Below the pieces are notes generated by a model. The model saw only the letters and a program-made list of their open reading frames with translations, had not been told where the DNA came from and searched no databases. The position numbers were made by a program, and so were the translations under genes. Below, piece by piece: positions 9,031 to 16,550 of a stretch of DNA of 63,389 nt (positions are counted from its first letter, which is position 1; every line of letters starts with the position of its first letter). The DNA comes from a virus. The DNA lies in IMG/VR virus record IMGVR_UViG_3300045921_000040, positions 1 through 63,389 of that record. One strand, given 5' to 3'.

Positions 9031-9711
9031 CTATCGTGCGATACGCGGTGGGATGTACAACGACGCTTTTTCGCGGTCTTCGTCTGCGGCCTGCTGCCAT
9101 GCTTCGTCATACATGGCTTTGAGCATCTGTGTGCGCTCAAGCGCATTGGGTATCTTCAAGGACAGGTAGTACGCCAATCCAGCTACCATAGCTGGCAGAA
9201 AACGGAATGGGATATCCTGAGTGTTGACCCCATCGCCCGCATCTTGGATGCGACGAAGTCTCCAATACACTAGTGTATAGAAATTATTCTTATCTGGCAC
9301 TGGCCAGATCACCGCTTGGGGGGCGTCTACTTGGCGGTTAACCCATAGCTGTATGGGTCGTCCTCTGGTATTCTTATTGGGGATAGAAGAGTAGGTATCT
9401 ACGCTTATACGGCTGATACTGATATCAGACTGTGTCTGCCCCGTGCCAGTGCGCACAACATAATCAATTAGGTCAATAGTATCAGAGGGCAATGTGTAAG
9501 AGCTTTGCCCCTGCAATAGTGGGATTGAGCCTTGTTCAATAGTCCAAAGATTGATGCCCCGTGAGGCCCACTCTATGGTAAGGAGGTTGAGGCTACGCCG
9601 CGCGGTGCGCAGGTCATAGCCGGTACGGAGCTCAGCACCGCAGCGCTCAAAGGCTTCTTCGACTACCTCGTTGAGGTTCAAATTGAAGTTTGTAGTTCCG
9701 CTGGTAGCCAT
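9031..9711 (-). CDS. Head-tail adaptor-like structural protein, 226 residues
   Basis: Contains NLNEVVEEAFERCG and TARRSLNLLTIEWASRG near the N-terminus, a characteristic signature of head-tail connector proteins of short-tailed phages. A beta segment follows (QGQSSYTLPSDTIDLIDYVV) and then a C-terminal helical region with ALERTQMLKAMYDEAWQQA. It probably docks to the portal ring. It is upstream of a holin-like gene and downstream in the operon of capsid and portal genes. Confidence 0.78.
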   Translation of the reverse strand: MATSGTTNFNLNLNEVVEEAFERCGAELRTGYDLRTARRSLNLLTIEWASRGINLWTIEQGSIPLLQGQSSYTLPSDTIDLIDYVVRTGTGQTQSDISISRISVDTYSSIPNKNTRGRPIQLWVNRQVDAPQAVIWPVPDKNNFYTLVYWRLRRIQDAGDGVNTQDIPFRFLPAMVAGLAYYLSLKIPNALERTQMLKAMYDEAWQQAADEDREKASLYIPPRIAR

Positions 9712-9780
9712 ACCGTATACCCTAACCCCTAACCGCGCGAGGGGCCATCCCCCTTAAGGGTTTTACAAATAGTCTATATC

Positions 9781-10044
9781 TCAAAACAAAAGCATAGAAG
9801 CAACCACGCCACCAAACGCCCAGAAACAGATATCCACCCACGGGTCGAGTTTGCTGAAATGCGACTTGATCTCGCCAAGCGCGATGCGCGACCCACCAGC
9901 TTCGGTCAACTCGCGTATGAGACCGAGAGCAGCGCCAGACAGCAGACTACCCCACCAGCCCTGAAAGAACAAAGTGAAAATAGCCACAGCGGCTGTAAAA
10001 TGCAGAACTTGATCCGTCACGCGAGGATAGATTACATTTGCCAT
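9781..10044 (-). CDS. Small membrane protein, holin candidate, 87 residues
   Basis: Two hydrophobic stretches: about residues 13-42 (FTAAVAIFTLFFQGWWGSLL) and 71-87 (DICFWAFGGVVASMLLF). A short charged loop contains LTEAGGSRIALGEIKSHF. The fold and size fit a small phage holin or related lysis protein. An AAGGAG lies about ten bases before the ATG. It is separated from the main lysis cassette by two small basic proteins. At least three membrane proteins here could be the holin. Confidence 0.7.
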   Translation of the reverse strand: MANVIYPRVTDQVLHFTAAVAIFTLFFQGWWGSLLSGAALGLIRELTEAGGSRIALGEIKSHFSKLDPWVDICFWAFGGVVASMLLF

Positions 10045-10045
10045 G

Positions 10046-10174
10046 TCAGTCTAACTCCTTAGGCCATCTACGAGGCTTAAGCTTTTTGAGTGGAGGGCCT
10101 AGTCTAGGTCCGCTCGGCTTTTTGGGCGGAAGCTGCTCCTCCTTTAGCCGAATGGTCTTACGCTTCCTACGCAT
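10046..10174 (-). CDS. Very small basic protein, 42 residues
   Basis: Read directly from the sequence: ATG at 10174-10172 and TGA at 10048-10046. The peptide starts MRRKRKTIRLKEEQLPP, is rich in Lys, Arg and Pro, and resembles the opening of the next gene upstream (KTIRRRDN). It packs tightly between two genes, its ATG one base after the upstream stop. Function unknown; nucleic-acid binding is plausible from charge alone. Confidence 0.6.
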   Translation of the reverse strand: MRRKRKTIRLKEEQLPPKKPSGPRLGPPLKKLKPRRWPKELD

Positions 10175-10175
10175 A

Positions 10176-10430
10176 TCACTTCTTCCGCAACTTGGCGAGG
10201 GTCTGAGCAAATCTAGCGCGTTGCCCCAACTTACCCGGCGCTTTGGCCGCTCTTGCCAGCTTCGCTGCAGGGATCGTTTCCCCCTCCTTCACGCCAAGTT
10301 GAGCTCGAAGTGCACCGGGCTTCTTGATTGCCTTGGAGATGTCCAACTTTTTGGTCTTGCCGCCCTTTGCGTAGACCGAGACCATATTGGGATTATCCCT
10401 CCTACGGATGGTCTTTCTGCCACTGCCCAT
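10176..10430 (-). CDS. Small basic protein with KGG motif, 84 residues
   Basis: Starts MGSGRKTIRRRDNPN, with YAKGGKTKKLDISKAIKK in the middle and an Arg/Lys/Ala helical C-terminus (QRARFAQTLAKLRKK). It belongs with the series of small, highly basic KGG-containing proteins in the late operon. A virion or DNA-condensing role is possible but not shown. Confidence 0.7.
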   Translation of the reverse strand: MGSGRKTIRRRDNPNMVSVYAKGGKTKKLDISKAIKKPGALRAQLGVKEGETIPAAKLARAAKAPGKLGQRARFAQTLAKLRKK

Positions 10431-10440
10431 AGTTTACCCC

Positions 10441-10776
10441 CTAGAAAATACCAAGAAACTTGCGACGAGACTTCTTCACGGCCTGTCGATCACGCGCTTC
10501 ACAACGTTCAATAATGCCCACTGCTTCAGCATAGCGGGCGTTTGCCTTGTCTAGCTGCCCTGTCTGCGCGTCTGCGAATGCGATCCACTCTCCAACGGTG
10601 GAACCTTGCGGCAAGGGCGCGCCCGGAACCCCCTCGCGCCATTCAGGGGGCAGGAGCGTGCTGCAAGCAGTCGGGGTGCTTAGTATAGGCGGCGCGCCTA
10701 CACAGCCGCTCACGAGCAATAGCGTCAAGCTCAGGAGAAATTGGCGTGTCCGCACCGGGGGCTGAACGTATCGCAT
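10441..10776 (-). CDS. Outer-membrane spanin-like lipoprotein (o-spanin), 111 residues
   Basis: The ATG at 10776 gives an N-terminus with positive charges and a hydrophobic core ending in a lipobox (FLLSLTLLLVSGC), so Cys is the predicted lipidated residue. The mature part is Pro-rich then helical, with Cys residues. The gene starts inside the upstream i-spanin gene in another frame and overlaps it by 134 bases, the usual architecture of phage Rz/Rz1 pairs. It acts in the last lysis step by fusing inner and outer membranes. Confidence 0.8.
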   Translation of the reverse strand: MRYVQPPVRTRQFLLSLTLLLVSGCVGAPPILSTPTACSTLLPPEWREGVPGAPLPQGSTVGEWIAFADAQTGQLDKANARYAEAVGIIERCEARDRQAVKKSRRKFLGIF

Positions 10777-11029
10777 TGGTATTATCCCTCGTAGTGGCGT
10801 CGATAGCCTCTTCACGCTTCATCTGCTTACCTACCGTAGCTACTGCATCTGTACCGCTTGCAACTGCTGCTTCGGCCTGATTGCGCGAGAGCCGAACCTC
10901 ATCCTTGGCGCTCCCTACGAATATACCACGAATAGCGAAGAACGCCAGAACAAGCAGTAGCACAAGCCCCAACGCGAAGGTAACTTTGCCTAGCGGGGTA
11001 AGGGACCGGAGGAACTTCAAAATGCTCAT
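10643..11029 (-). CDS. Inner-membrane spanin-like protein (i-spanin), 128 residues
   Basis: The ATG at 11029 overlaps the endolysin stop (ATGA). An N-terminal membrane anchor occupies about residues 15-35 (VTFALGLVLLLVLAFFAI). A periplasmic helical domain with charged and Ala-rich segments follows (VRLSRNQAEAAVASG). Size, topology and overlap with a lipoprotein gene in another frame identify it as the Rz-like partner. The C-terminal Cys-containing tail lies in the region shared with the o-spanin gene. Confidence 0.8.
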   Translation of the reverse strand: MSILKFLRSLTPLGKVTFALGLVLLLVLAFFAIRGIFVGSAKDEVRLSRNQAEAAVASGTDAVATVGKQMKREEAIDATTRDNTNAIRSAPGADTPISPELDAIARERLCRRAAYTKHPDCLQHAPAP

Positions 11030-11412
11030 GCCGGATATTCCTTCCAAGGTAGCTGAAAGTGAGGTCCATCCTTAAATTTTCGCCAGTCCCCACCCCACTC
11101 AATAGGAATATTCAGCTCCTTCGCCGCCCGCTTCATGGCGTCAGCAATCTTGTAGTAGAGAGGCCAGTCCCAGCGAACTTGACCGCCAATCAGCGCACCC
11201 AAGTCAACCGCATGCCCGGTAAGGTGGCGAGAGCGCATAGTCCTACTGGCTCCCTGTGCCACAAGTTGCCGTTGCCGTGCCTCAGTGCGCAACCCTTCGA
11301 GGACAGTGAAATCCACTTCACTAATGCTGATAGCTCGTTGGACCACCTTGACTAGATCAGGATGGACACCTTGAAGACGCTGGCGTGACCGCGCCCCTAG
11401 AACGAAACTCAT
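11026..11412 (-). CDS. Endolysin, M15-type L-alanyl-D-glutamate peptidase, 128 residues
   Basis: The ATG at 11412 (MSFVLGARSRQRLQGVHPDL) is the usual opening of this family. The metal ligands are visible as SRHLTGHAVDL (His and Asp of SxHxxGxAxD) and WGGDWRKFKDGPHFQL (second His). M15C peptidases cut the peptide stem of peptidoglycan. There is no signal peptide, so it needs a holin to reach the cell wall. It forms a cassette with the spanin pair downstream and membrane proteins upstream. Confidence 0.92.
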   Translation of the reverse strand: MSFVLGARSRQRLQGVHPDLVKVVQRAISISEVDFTVLEGLRTEARQRQLVAQGASRTMRSRHLTGHAVDLGALIGGQVRWDWPLYYKIADAMKRAAKELNIPIEWGGDWRKFKDGPHFQLPWKEYPA

Positions 11413-11413
11413 G

Positions 11414-11692
11414 TTATTTCCCCTCTTCATGTGATGCACCGTCACTCAACGTCACACCATCCTTGGAACCACTGAAAACCATTCGCCTACCCATCGCCCA
11501 GCCAAGGGCGGTCATACCGACAAGCACCTGCACATGAGCAGCAAGTGCCAGCCAGAAAACGAAACCGGGCTGGTGGCGCAGCAGCCACAGACACCAAATG
11601 ATGATGAGCGTGAAAACCACCGAGCCGCCTATGATGGCGAGGAAACTCAAGGCACGCCTTCCATCATGTGTGCTTATGCTAGGAAATTTCAT
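11414..11692 (-). CDS. Membrane protein, holin candidate, 92 residues
   Basis: Two transmembrane segments are visible: about residues 15-37 (LSFLAIIGGSVVFTLIIIWC) and 44-66 (FVFWLALAAHVQVLVGMTAL). The charged C-terminus is SHEEGK. It lies directly upstream of the endolysin gene, the classical position of a holin. It competes with the genes at 9781 and 11696 for that role. Confidence 0.72.
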   Translation of the reverse strand: MKFPSISTHDGRRALSFLAIIGGSVVFTLIIIWCLWLLRHQPGFVFWLALAAHVQVLVGMTALGWAMGRRMVFSGSKDGVTLSDGASHEEGK

Positions 11693-11695
11693 TGT

Positions 11696-11953
11696 CTAAT
11701 CTTCCAGATCAGCGGCGCTGGCGCGGCAGTGGCCGGGGCCGAAAATGGCGTCCACTACCTTCTCGGCGATCAGCGCCCACCGCTTACCTGCAATCGCATT
11801 GCGGCCCACGCGCGATGAGAACGGCTCGTCGGGATCGGGCTCGCTGCCGCGCCCGGTCAGAACCCACCACAGGCCCGCAATCGTGGTGTTGACGATCCCC
11901 TGCGTCAGCGCCACCGCAAACAGGTAGAACCAGCGTTTGAACCGCGTCCACAT
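11696..11953 (-). CDS. Membrane protein of the GC-rich cassette, 85 residues
   Basis: One N-terminal hydrophobic stretch, about residues 7-33, contains FAVALTQGIVNTTIAGLWWV. A soluble part with DEPFSSRVGRNAIAGKRWALIAEKVVDAI follows. The gene is clearly GC-richer than its neighbours and resembles small proteins beside fibres in alphaproteobacterial phages and prophages. It marks the left end of a GC-rich cassette (11.7-13.5 kb). Possibly a lysis accessory or holin-like protein. Confidence 0.7.
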   Translation of the reverse strand: MWTRFKRWFYLFAVALTQGIVNTTIAGLWWVLTGRGSEPDPDEPFSSRVGRNAIAGKRWALIAEKVVDAIFGPGHCRASAADLED

Positions 11954-11955
11954 GG

Positions 11956-12333
11956 CTAAAGCCCCTCGGCGGCGCGGAACAGGTCATCGACCTGCTCATC
12001 GGTGAGGCCGAGCAGCGGCGCGAGCGCGGCGATCAACGGGCTGTCGCGCCGGATTTCGAGCGCATATTCCCACTCGATCTGCGCTGCCCGGCGCGAGAGC
12101 GGATCAGGGATCGCGGCAAGCGCGCCTTCGACATTGTCAAGCAGCCCTGCGCCCAGCAGCGCGAGCCGCGCCTGCCGTGCCGTCACCGCCTCGGGCGGCG
12201 GCGGGGGTGGGGCTTCCTGCCCGAGGCACAGGTAATCGCCCTGCCACCAGGTCTGCTCGCCGAGCGACTGCGCCAGCGCTTCGGCCTCGGCGATCTGGGC
12301 GGGGGTGGGGTTAAGCCATCTGAGAACCGCCAT
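11956..12333 (-). CDS. Fibre-cassette protein, 125 residues
   Basis: The ATG at 12333 (MAVLRWLNPTPAQIAEAEAL) follows the fibre stop. The C-terminal half has ARLALLGAGLLDNVEGALAA, then QIEWEYALEIRRDSPL and LLGLTDEQVDDLF. This arrangement is known from proteins encoded next to tail-fibre genes in alphaproteobacterial phages and prophages. It may be a fibre chaperone or a distal fibre component. GC-rich codon use sets it apart from the rest of the late operon. Confidence 0.72.
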   Translation of the reverse strand: MAVLRWLNPTPAQIAEAEALAQSLGEQTWWQGDYLCLGQEAPPPPPPEAVTARQARLALLGAGLLDNVEGALAAIPDPLSRRAAQIEWEYALEIRRDSPLIAALAPLLGLTDEQVDDLFRAAEGL

Positions 12334-12334
12334 G

Positions 12335-13297
12335 TCAGTAATCCGTTTCCGCGTAGACCGAGACAAAGTCGATGGCGACTGCCGCCGCCGTGGTATTGTT
12401 TGACACAATCGCGTTGAACGGGGTGAGCAGCACATCTGCCGCTGGCAACACCGCCGCCCCGCCGGTGAGTGTTCCGCTGGCGACGTGCCCAGTGTTGAGC
12501 CGCGTCACCTGCCAGTGCACCGTCTCGGCCACTTCGGGCGGAGCAAACAGCGCCAACTCATAGAGATCGACATTCTCGGTGTTGGCCGGGAAATTGGCTC
12601 CCAGCGGGATCGGCGTCTGCGCCGCCGTGCCACCGTAGAAAATCGAGAGGTTGGCATCTGCGCCTCCCTTGCCGACACCGATAGAGCCGGTCAGCGTTGG
12701 CGGCTCGACATTTCCACCGGCACCGGCATTGTTACGCGCCCCGACAAAGGCGCGCATGTCAGACACCACCGCAGAAAATCCGAACCGAATGACCGCGAAA
12801 AATCCACCCAAGCCTGCCCCATTGCCAAGGGTTAATTGCAGCAAATTGTGCCGCGCGCCAGCGGTCGAGCCTGCAGCGGTCGCAGAAACATAGCCAATCC
12901 GCCGCGTTCGGGTAAACAGGTTGGTCGTGGCGACGGTGCGAGTAGTTGCAGTGCCGGTGGACTGAAATGTCGCACCATCGGTTAAAATTGCGGTGCCATT
13001 GCCGGTAGGGTTGACGCGCAGCACCTTGTTGCGCGCGAGCAGCGGTTGCAGCGCGCTGTTCATCCCGCTTGGTCCTATGAATGCAGGCATCTGCCGCCCG
13101 GCGATCTCGCGGCGGAACAGCCGCACAGTCCCGGCAGGAGGCGCGGCGGGGTCGGTTTGTGCAAGGTCTACAGGATCAGGTCTGAATGCAGACGCCGGAG
13201 CCCGCCGCGTCTCGCCGCCTTGCACCAGCGCAACCGGCTCAGTGCCCACCAGCGGCATCGTCGCCTCAGGTAGCTGGGTTATTTTTTGGTCGGACAT
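12335..13297 (-). CDS. Second tail fibre/spike protein, 320 residues
   Basis: The N-terminus (MSDQKITQLPEATMPLVGTE, then PVALVQGGETRRAP) is a virion-attachment module of phage fibres. FIGPSGMNSALQPLLARNK near residue 75 is a recurrent linker. The rest is beta-rich, Gly/Ala/Thr-rich and probably a receptor-binding lectin-like domain. GC-rich codon use differs from the fibre at 5816-7318, suggesting a host-adapted module gained by recombination. The start overlaps the stop of the upstream small gene (TAATG). Confidence 0.82.
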   Translation of the reverse strand: MSDQKITQLPEATMPLVGTEPVALVQGGETRRAPASAFRPDPVDLAQTDPAAPPAGTVRLFRREIAGRQMPAFIGPSGMNSALQPLLARNKVLRVNPTGNGTAILTDGATFQSTGTATTRTVATTNLFTRTRRIGYVSATAAGSTAGARHNLLQLTLGNGAGLGGFFAVIRFGFSAVVSDMRAFVGARNNAGAGGNVEPPTLTGSIGVGKGGADANLSIFYGGTAAQTPIPLGANFPANTENVDLYELALFAPPEVAETVHWQVTRLNTGHVASGTLTGGAAVLPAADVLLTPFNAIVSNNTTAAAVAIDFVSVYAETDY

Positions 13298-13476
13298 TAT
13301 GCATTCTCCAGCAAGAGTTTGTCACCACTTTCAAGCAACAAAAAGTCCCCGCTTTCCAAAAGTATTGCGCCGGTCGGGCTAGTAGTCCCGCCGCTCTGAA
13401 ACCCGCTCGCGCCGCTCCAGAGGCCGGAAGCGCCCCTCCATAGCCCAGAGGCGCCGCTGTAGAGCCCAGAAGGCAT
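13297..13476 (-). CDS. Small repeat protein of the fibre cassette, 59 residues
   Basis: Read directly: ATG 13476-13474, TAA 13299-13297, overlapping start and stop codons on both sides (TAATG). It is built of short repeats: GASGLW/GASGFQ blocks in the N-terminal half and LLLESGD blocks in the C-terminal half. Such LLLE-D/E-G(D) repeats occur in small phage proteins beside fibres. It probably forms a short beta-solenoid or linker in the tail. Function unknown. Confidence 0.72.
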   Translation of the reverse strand: MPSGLYSGASGLWRGASGLWSGASGFQSGGTTSPTGAILLESGDFLLLESGDKLLLENA

Positions 13477-13805
13477 TACGGATGCAGCCCAGCCTGAAGC
13501 GCCGTCAGAGTAACGCTTCCAGTGCCAGCAGTTTGCCGAACACGTACCGCAACTGGGACAAACGCATAGCTGCCTTGGCGATTTACAGTCTGCGCAACAA
13601 GATTGCTATCCGGGTGGTCGAACCACGTAGGGATCACGTCTTCTTCAAGAGGGTTATCCAGAGTCTGCTGCACCGTATAAGTGGCTGTGCCAGTAACTAC
13701 CACCTGCAGAGACACCTCCGGGCGACCGTAGTAGTCCAACACAATAGGGCGAGAGTTCTTGGCCCCGCCGCTTGCATCGGACACAGATGCCTTAAGCGGA
13801 CGCAT
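13476..13805 (-). CDS. Small structural protein, 109 residues
   Basis: Beta-rich protein with IVLDYYGRPEVSLQVVVTG and a mid-region PLEEDVIPTWFDHPDSNL. This resembles small minor virion proteins that occur beside fibre or capsid genes. It has no signal or membrane segment. It is coupled downstream to the 59-residue repeat protein. Confidence 0.72.
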   Translation of the reverse strand: MRPLKASVSDASGGAKNSRPIVLDYYGRPEVSLQVVVTGTATYTVQQTLDNPLEEDVIPTWFDHPDSNLVAQTVNRQGSYAFVPVAVRVRQTAGTGSVTLTALQAGLHP

Positions 13806-13806
13806 A

Positions 13807-14163
13807 TTACTTACCCTTCTTCATCCCGCAGCTGCCGCCGCGCTTGAACGTTGCACGAGCGGGACCGCCATAGTTCTGCGAACGCACCATGGCACCCATA
13901 GCGTTACGCCCTGCGAGCCCGCCCATAGCCATCTTGACCATCTTGCCCTTGGTCTTGCCCTTCTTGGCGACACCGTCGATCTTGCCGCCCTTGGCATAGT
14001 TACTCATCGGCTTCTTCTTCATGTTCATTCTCCGCAGGTCTTGAGCTTCACGAGCTTGTTCACGATTGCCGCGTTCAACCGCACCTTTCTGGAGGTCTTC
14101 TACAGTAAGAGAGCGGGGCTTCTTCGGGGCCGCAGTGGGCTTGGGTGCAGGAGGCTTAGCCAT
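13807..14163 (-). CDS. Basic KGG-motif late protein, 118 residues
   Basis: The ATG at 14163 (MAKPPAPKPTAAPKKPRSL) has GGAAGAAG upstream. A Pro/Lys-rich N-terminus and a helical middle are followed by YAKGGKIDGVAKKGKTKGK and a Gly/Met-rich C-terminus ending MKKGK. The KGGKIDG-x-A-x-KGKT motif is shared with the next gene upstream and with the 53-residue gene at 16037. Likely a virion-associated protein; the motif's function is unknown. Confidence 0.75.
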   Translation of the reverse strand: MAKPPAPKPTAAPKKPRSLTVEDLQKGAVERGNREQAREAQDLRRMNMKKKPMSNYAKGGKIDGVAKKGKTKGKMVKMAMGGLAGRNAMGAMVRSQNYGGPARATFKRGGSCGMKKGK

Positions 14164-14164
14164 A

Positions 14165-15025
14165 TCACTTCTTCCTTTTCGCTCTGGTTTTTCCGCGAAC
14201 GGCAATGCCGTCGATCTTACCGCCTTTTGCTTTGTTTAGAGTGGGGTCTGAAGCTCGGCCTCGTTCTTGGATATGTCTATACAGCCGCACAAGCGGACTA
14301 GGCTTAGGGACTTTAAAAGGGGTGTCCGGTATATACCTAGGCCCACTACCTGTAAGTCGGCGAAACTCACCTACGGGGTTTTCTGCAGTGTTGCCAGGTT
14401 TTTGGGGCGGCGTGCTTGAACTCTTGGGAGGGACACGTACCTGCCGACCCATGAGCAGCATGTTGTCAACCATGGCCCCAATCGGTCCGCGCCCATCACC
14501 TGTCTTGGTCGAGGTTGAAGGAGGCTGCTTGGCGGTAGAAGGGGCTACAGATTTTTTCTCTCCCTCCAACTCAGTAGTATAGCGCCCGCCATTCCACATG
14601 AAAGTCTTGGCCCCGCTCTTGCGCGCTGCGGCAAAAGCCTTAGAGAACGACTGCCTAGTAGGTTTGTCTTCACCGACCTTGGGGGTCTTTACCTTGGGGA
14701 GGTCGATCTTGGGGGTCTCAATCGGCTTATCGCCGCCCTGAATGATGCTTACCGGCTTGGAGTACTTATCGGGCGAACGGCGCGCGGCTTTCAGGCGCGC
14801 TTCGGCGTCTCTCTCAGCGGCGCGAGTTTGGGTACGGTCCGCACCTGTGCGCTTGGCATAGTCGTCATAGGCGTCCGCAAGGCGCTGCTCACGTTTGGCA
14901 CGCGCCACCTTGTCCGGCTTTCCCCTAGCGAGGGCACGTTGGTAGTCCTTCTCGATATCGGCAAGGCGACGGTCACGCATACGCTCTGCGCGGCCACCTT
15001 CCGAAAACTTCATACGCTTACGCAT
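14165..15025 (-). CDS. Basic structural protein with WNGGRYTTE motif, 286 residues
   Basis: The N-terminal half is a charged helical or coiled region. Residues about 130-155 contain SFSKAFAAARKSGAKTFMWN followed by GGRYTTE, a short motif I know from virion proteins of uncultured podovirus-like phages. A Pro/Ser/Thr-rich linker leads to a C-terminal KGGKIDGIAVRGKTRAKR tail. It is probably a virion component; the shared tail hints at a common partner. Confidence 0.72.
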   Translation of the reverse strand: MRKRMKFSEGGRAERMRDRRLADIEKDYQRALARGKPDKVARAKREQRLADAYDDYAKRTGADRTQTRAAERDAEARLKAARRSPDKYSKPVSIIQGGDKPIETPKIDLPKVKTPKVGEDKPTRQSFSKAFAAARKSGAKTFMWNGGRYTTELEGEKKSVAPSTAKQPPSTSTKTGDGRGPIGAMVDNMLLMGRQVRVPPKSSSTPPQKPGNTAENPVGEFRRLTGSGPRYIPDTPFKVPKPSPLVRLYRHIQERGRASDPTLNKAKGGKIDGIAVRGKTRAKRKK

Positions 15026-15026
15026 A

Positions 15027-15275
15027 TCACGTATCCTTGCGAAGTTTATCTATTTCGCCCTCAAGGTGTGAAACAGCATTTTCTATACGCGAACAAAACT
15101 TGTCCAACATATCGTTGACCTCTTTACGAGTTATGCTGTCTCGGGCGACTTCCTCACGGGTCTTGTTTAGCAAAATAGCGATTCTATCCAGTTCGTCGAA
15201 CTTGGCCTTGGCAAAGAAGCCGATAACCCCGACAATTCCTGTCAGAATGATATTCCAAACTACCATATCCTGCAT
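15027..15275 (-). CDS. Membrane-anchored coiled-coil protein, 82 residues
   Basis: An N-terminal hydrophobic helix (residues about 5-22, VWNIILTGIVGVIGFFAK) is followed by a charged coiled coil with DELDRIAILLNKTREEV and SHLEGEIDKLRKD. Topology resembles inner-membrane spanins or small phage membrane proteins of the DUF1640/holin-like type. Its stop is one base from the endonuclease VII region. Function not assigned. Confidence 0.7.
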   Translation of the reverse strand: MQDMVVWNIILTGIVGVIGFFAKAKFDELDRIAILLNKTREEVARDSITRKEVNDMLDKFCSRIENAVSHLEGEIDKLRKDT

Positions 15276-15276
15276 G

Positions 15277-15786
15277 TCAGCAGTCCCACTTTCTGAGTGA
15301 CAGAGCCTTACGAGTGGGGCGACCCTTCTCGTCTTTCATGTCCTCGTCTGTCATGTCCTGAACATACTCGGGTTCTTCTGGACGCCCGCCCCAATACACT
15401 TCACATTCACCGCAAGCACATTCCCCCCTAATATACATAGCGGCTAGCTCCAACAGCTCAGGGTCGTCTCGGAACTGCCCTAAACCCATATTACACCTCT
15501 GACATAGCGCGCCCCGAACACGCCCCGTGCGGTGATCGTGGTCTACTACAACTTTGCCCGCCTCCCCACAAATAACGCACACTCCCGTGGCCCTAGCCTC
15601 AAATACACGGTGCTGCTGATCCGGCCTAACCCCTACAGGGACTCTATACTCCTTACGGTACTCGTTGCGGCACGCACGACACCAGCTGTCAAACCCAGAA
15701 CGTTTCTGATTGTGCAGCGGAAAATATTCCCGATTAAGCGGTTTGGTCTCTTTACAGCGAGAACAACGGGCTTCTAGCAGTCCCAT
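15277..15786 (-). CDS. Recombination endonuclease VII-like (HNH), 169 residues
   Basis: An N-terminal zinc-binding CSRCKETK ... CRACRNEYRKEY motif resembles that of phage HNH proteins. The catalytic core is CVICGEAGKVVVDHDHRTG then RGALCQRCNMGLGQFRDD, the Endonuclease VII family signature (His in DHDH, paired CxxC). In T4 this family resolves branched DNA before packaging. A late-operon position among virion genes fits that role; homing activity is an alternative. It ends in RKWDC, like the protein upstream. Confidence 0.88.
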   Translation of the reverse strand: MGLLEARCSRCKETKPLNREYFPLHNQKRSGFDSWCRACRNEYRKEYRVPVGVRPDQQHRVFEARATGVCVICGEAGKVVVDHDHRTGRVRGALCQRCNMGLGQFRDDPELLELAAMYIRGECACGECEVYWGGRPEEPEYVQDMTDEDMKDEKGRPTRKALSLRKWDC

Positions 15787-16037
15787 ACGCGCCTCGCTTT
15801 GTTAAGGCGGCTGTTGGGGTCTTTGGCCGCTTTAGGGAACATTTTAGCTTGTCCCGCCGAACGGGCACAGAAACTCTTGCGGCGCGCAGCAGCTTTAGGC
15901 GACTTCTTGGCCTGTTTGGCGCTAACCGGAGGTTTCAGGTTCATGCCTTGAGCCTTGGCAGATGCGCGGCCCTTGGCGTTTAGTCCGCCTGCAGGGTTTT
16001 TCCCAGCCTTACGGGTCCAAGCGGGGGTCTTGGCCAT
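15774..16037 (-). CDS. DUF6321-like basic protein, 87 residues
   Basis: Starts MAKTPAWTRKAGKNPAGGLN and contains AKGRASAKAQGMNLKPPVS, the signature of the DUF6321 family found in phage genomes. It is strongly basic and ends RRVWDC. Its last 13 bases overlap the start of the endonuclease VII gene. Function of the family is unknown; linkage to virion genes suggests a packaging or virion role. Confidence 0.82.
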   Translation of the reverse strand: MAKTPAWTRKAGKNPAGGLNAKGRASAKAQGMNLKPPVSAKQAKKSPKAAARRKSFCARSAGQAKMFPKAAKDPNSRLNKARRVWDC

Positions 16038-16198
16038 TACCGCATCTTTCCTCTGGTATGGCCCTTCTTGGCGATACCATCAGCACGTCGAGCAGGCCCG
16101 CCTTTGGAAAGCTTGGTCAGAGGCTTACCCTTGTGCATATTGCGCTCATGCTTGTGGACGGCGGCTTTGATGGAACCGACCTTGTCATCATTAGCCAT
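16037..16198 (-). CDS. Small KGG-motif protein, 53 residues
   Basis: Read directly: ATG at 16198-16196; TAA at 16039-16037 overlaps the ATG of the DUF6321-like gene (TAATG). The peptide starts MANDDKVGSIKAAVHKHER. It ends in SKGGPARRADGIAKKGHTRG plus KMR, a third copy of the KGG ... DGIA ... KG-T-(R/K)GK tail. Small phage proteins with this tail commonly sit near capsid genes. Confidence 0.72.
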   Translation of the reverse strand: MANDDKVGSIKAAVHKHERNMHKGKPLTKLSKGGPARRADGIAKKGHTRGKMR

Positions 16199-16210
16199 AA
16201 CCAGCCCTCC

Positions 16211-16444
16211 TTATGCAGCGGTGGTCACTGACGTCCAAGTGCTAGCGCCATCCGTATTAATATACGCACGAGTCGAGGTCGAGCTACCATCAGTGCGGAG
16301 GTAAAGCGAACCCTTGGCCGCAGTGAAAGAGGGGGCACCAGCGCCAGAATATACACCGGGGGAGGTGGCGGTCACATCGTTATTAGCGCCGACGATGAAA
16401 CCATTCTTCGTCCTTACCGGACCGGAAAATGTGGAATTAGCCAT
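16211..16444 (-). CDS. Small decoration-type structural protein, 77 residues
   Basis: The ATG at 16444 (MANSTFSGPVRTKNGF) is chosen over the upstream ATG, whose extra residues (Cys/Tyr-rich) look unlike phage proteins. SFTAAKGSLYLRTDGSSTST and a C-terminal AYINTDGASTWTSV give a short beta-structured module frequently seen beside capsid genes. A head-fibre or decoration role is likely. A terminator separates it from the capsid gene. Confidence 0.75.
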   Translation of the reverse strand: MANSTFSGPVRTKNGFIVGANNDVTATSPGVYSGAGAPSFTAAKGSLYLRTDGSSTSTRAYINTDGASTWTSVTTAA

Positions 16445-16550
16445 AGCTTTCTCCGTGTAGTAGCACTCGCTGCACAATCCCTACTATGTCTGCCGGACCA
16501 GTCTGTGCAGCTAAAATATTCCGGTTGCTCGCATATACCATTGTAGCAGG

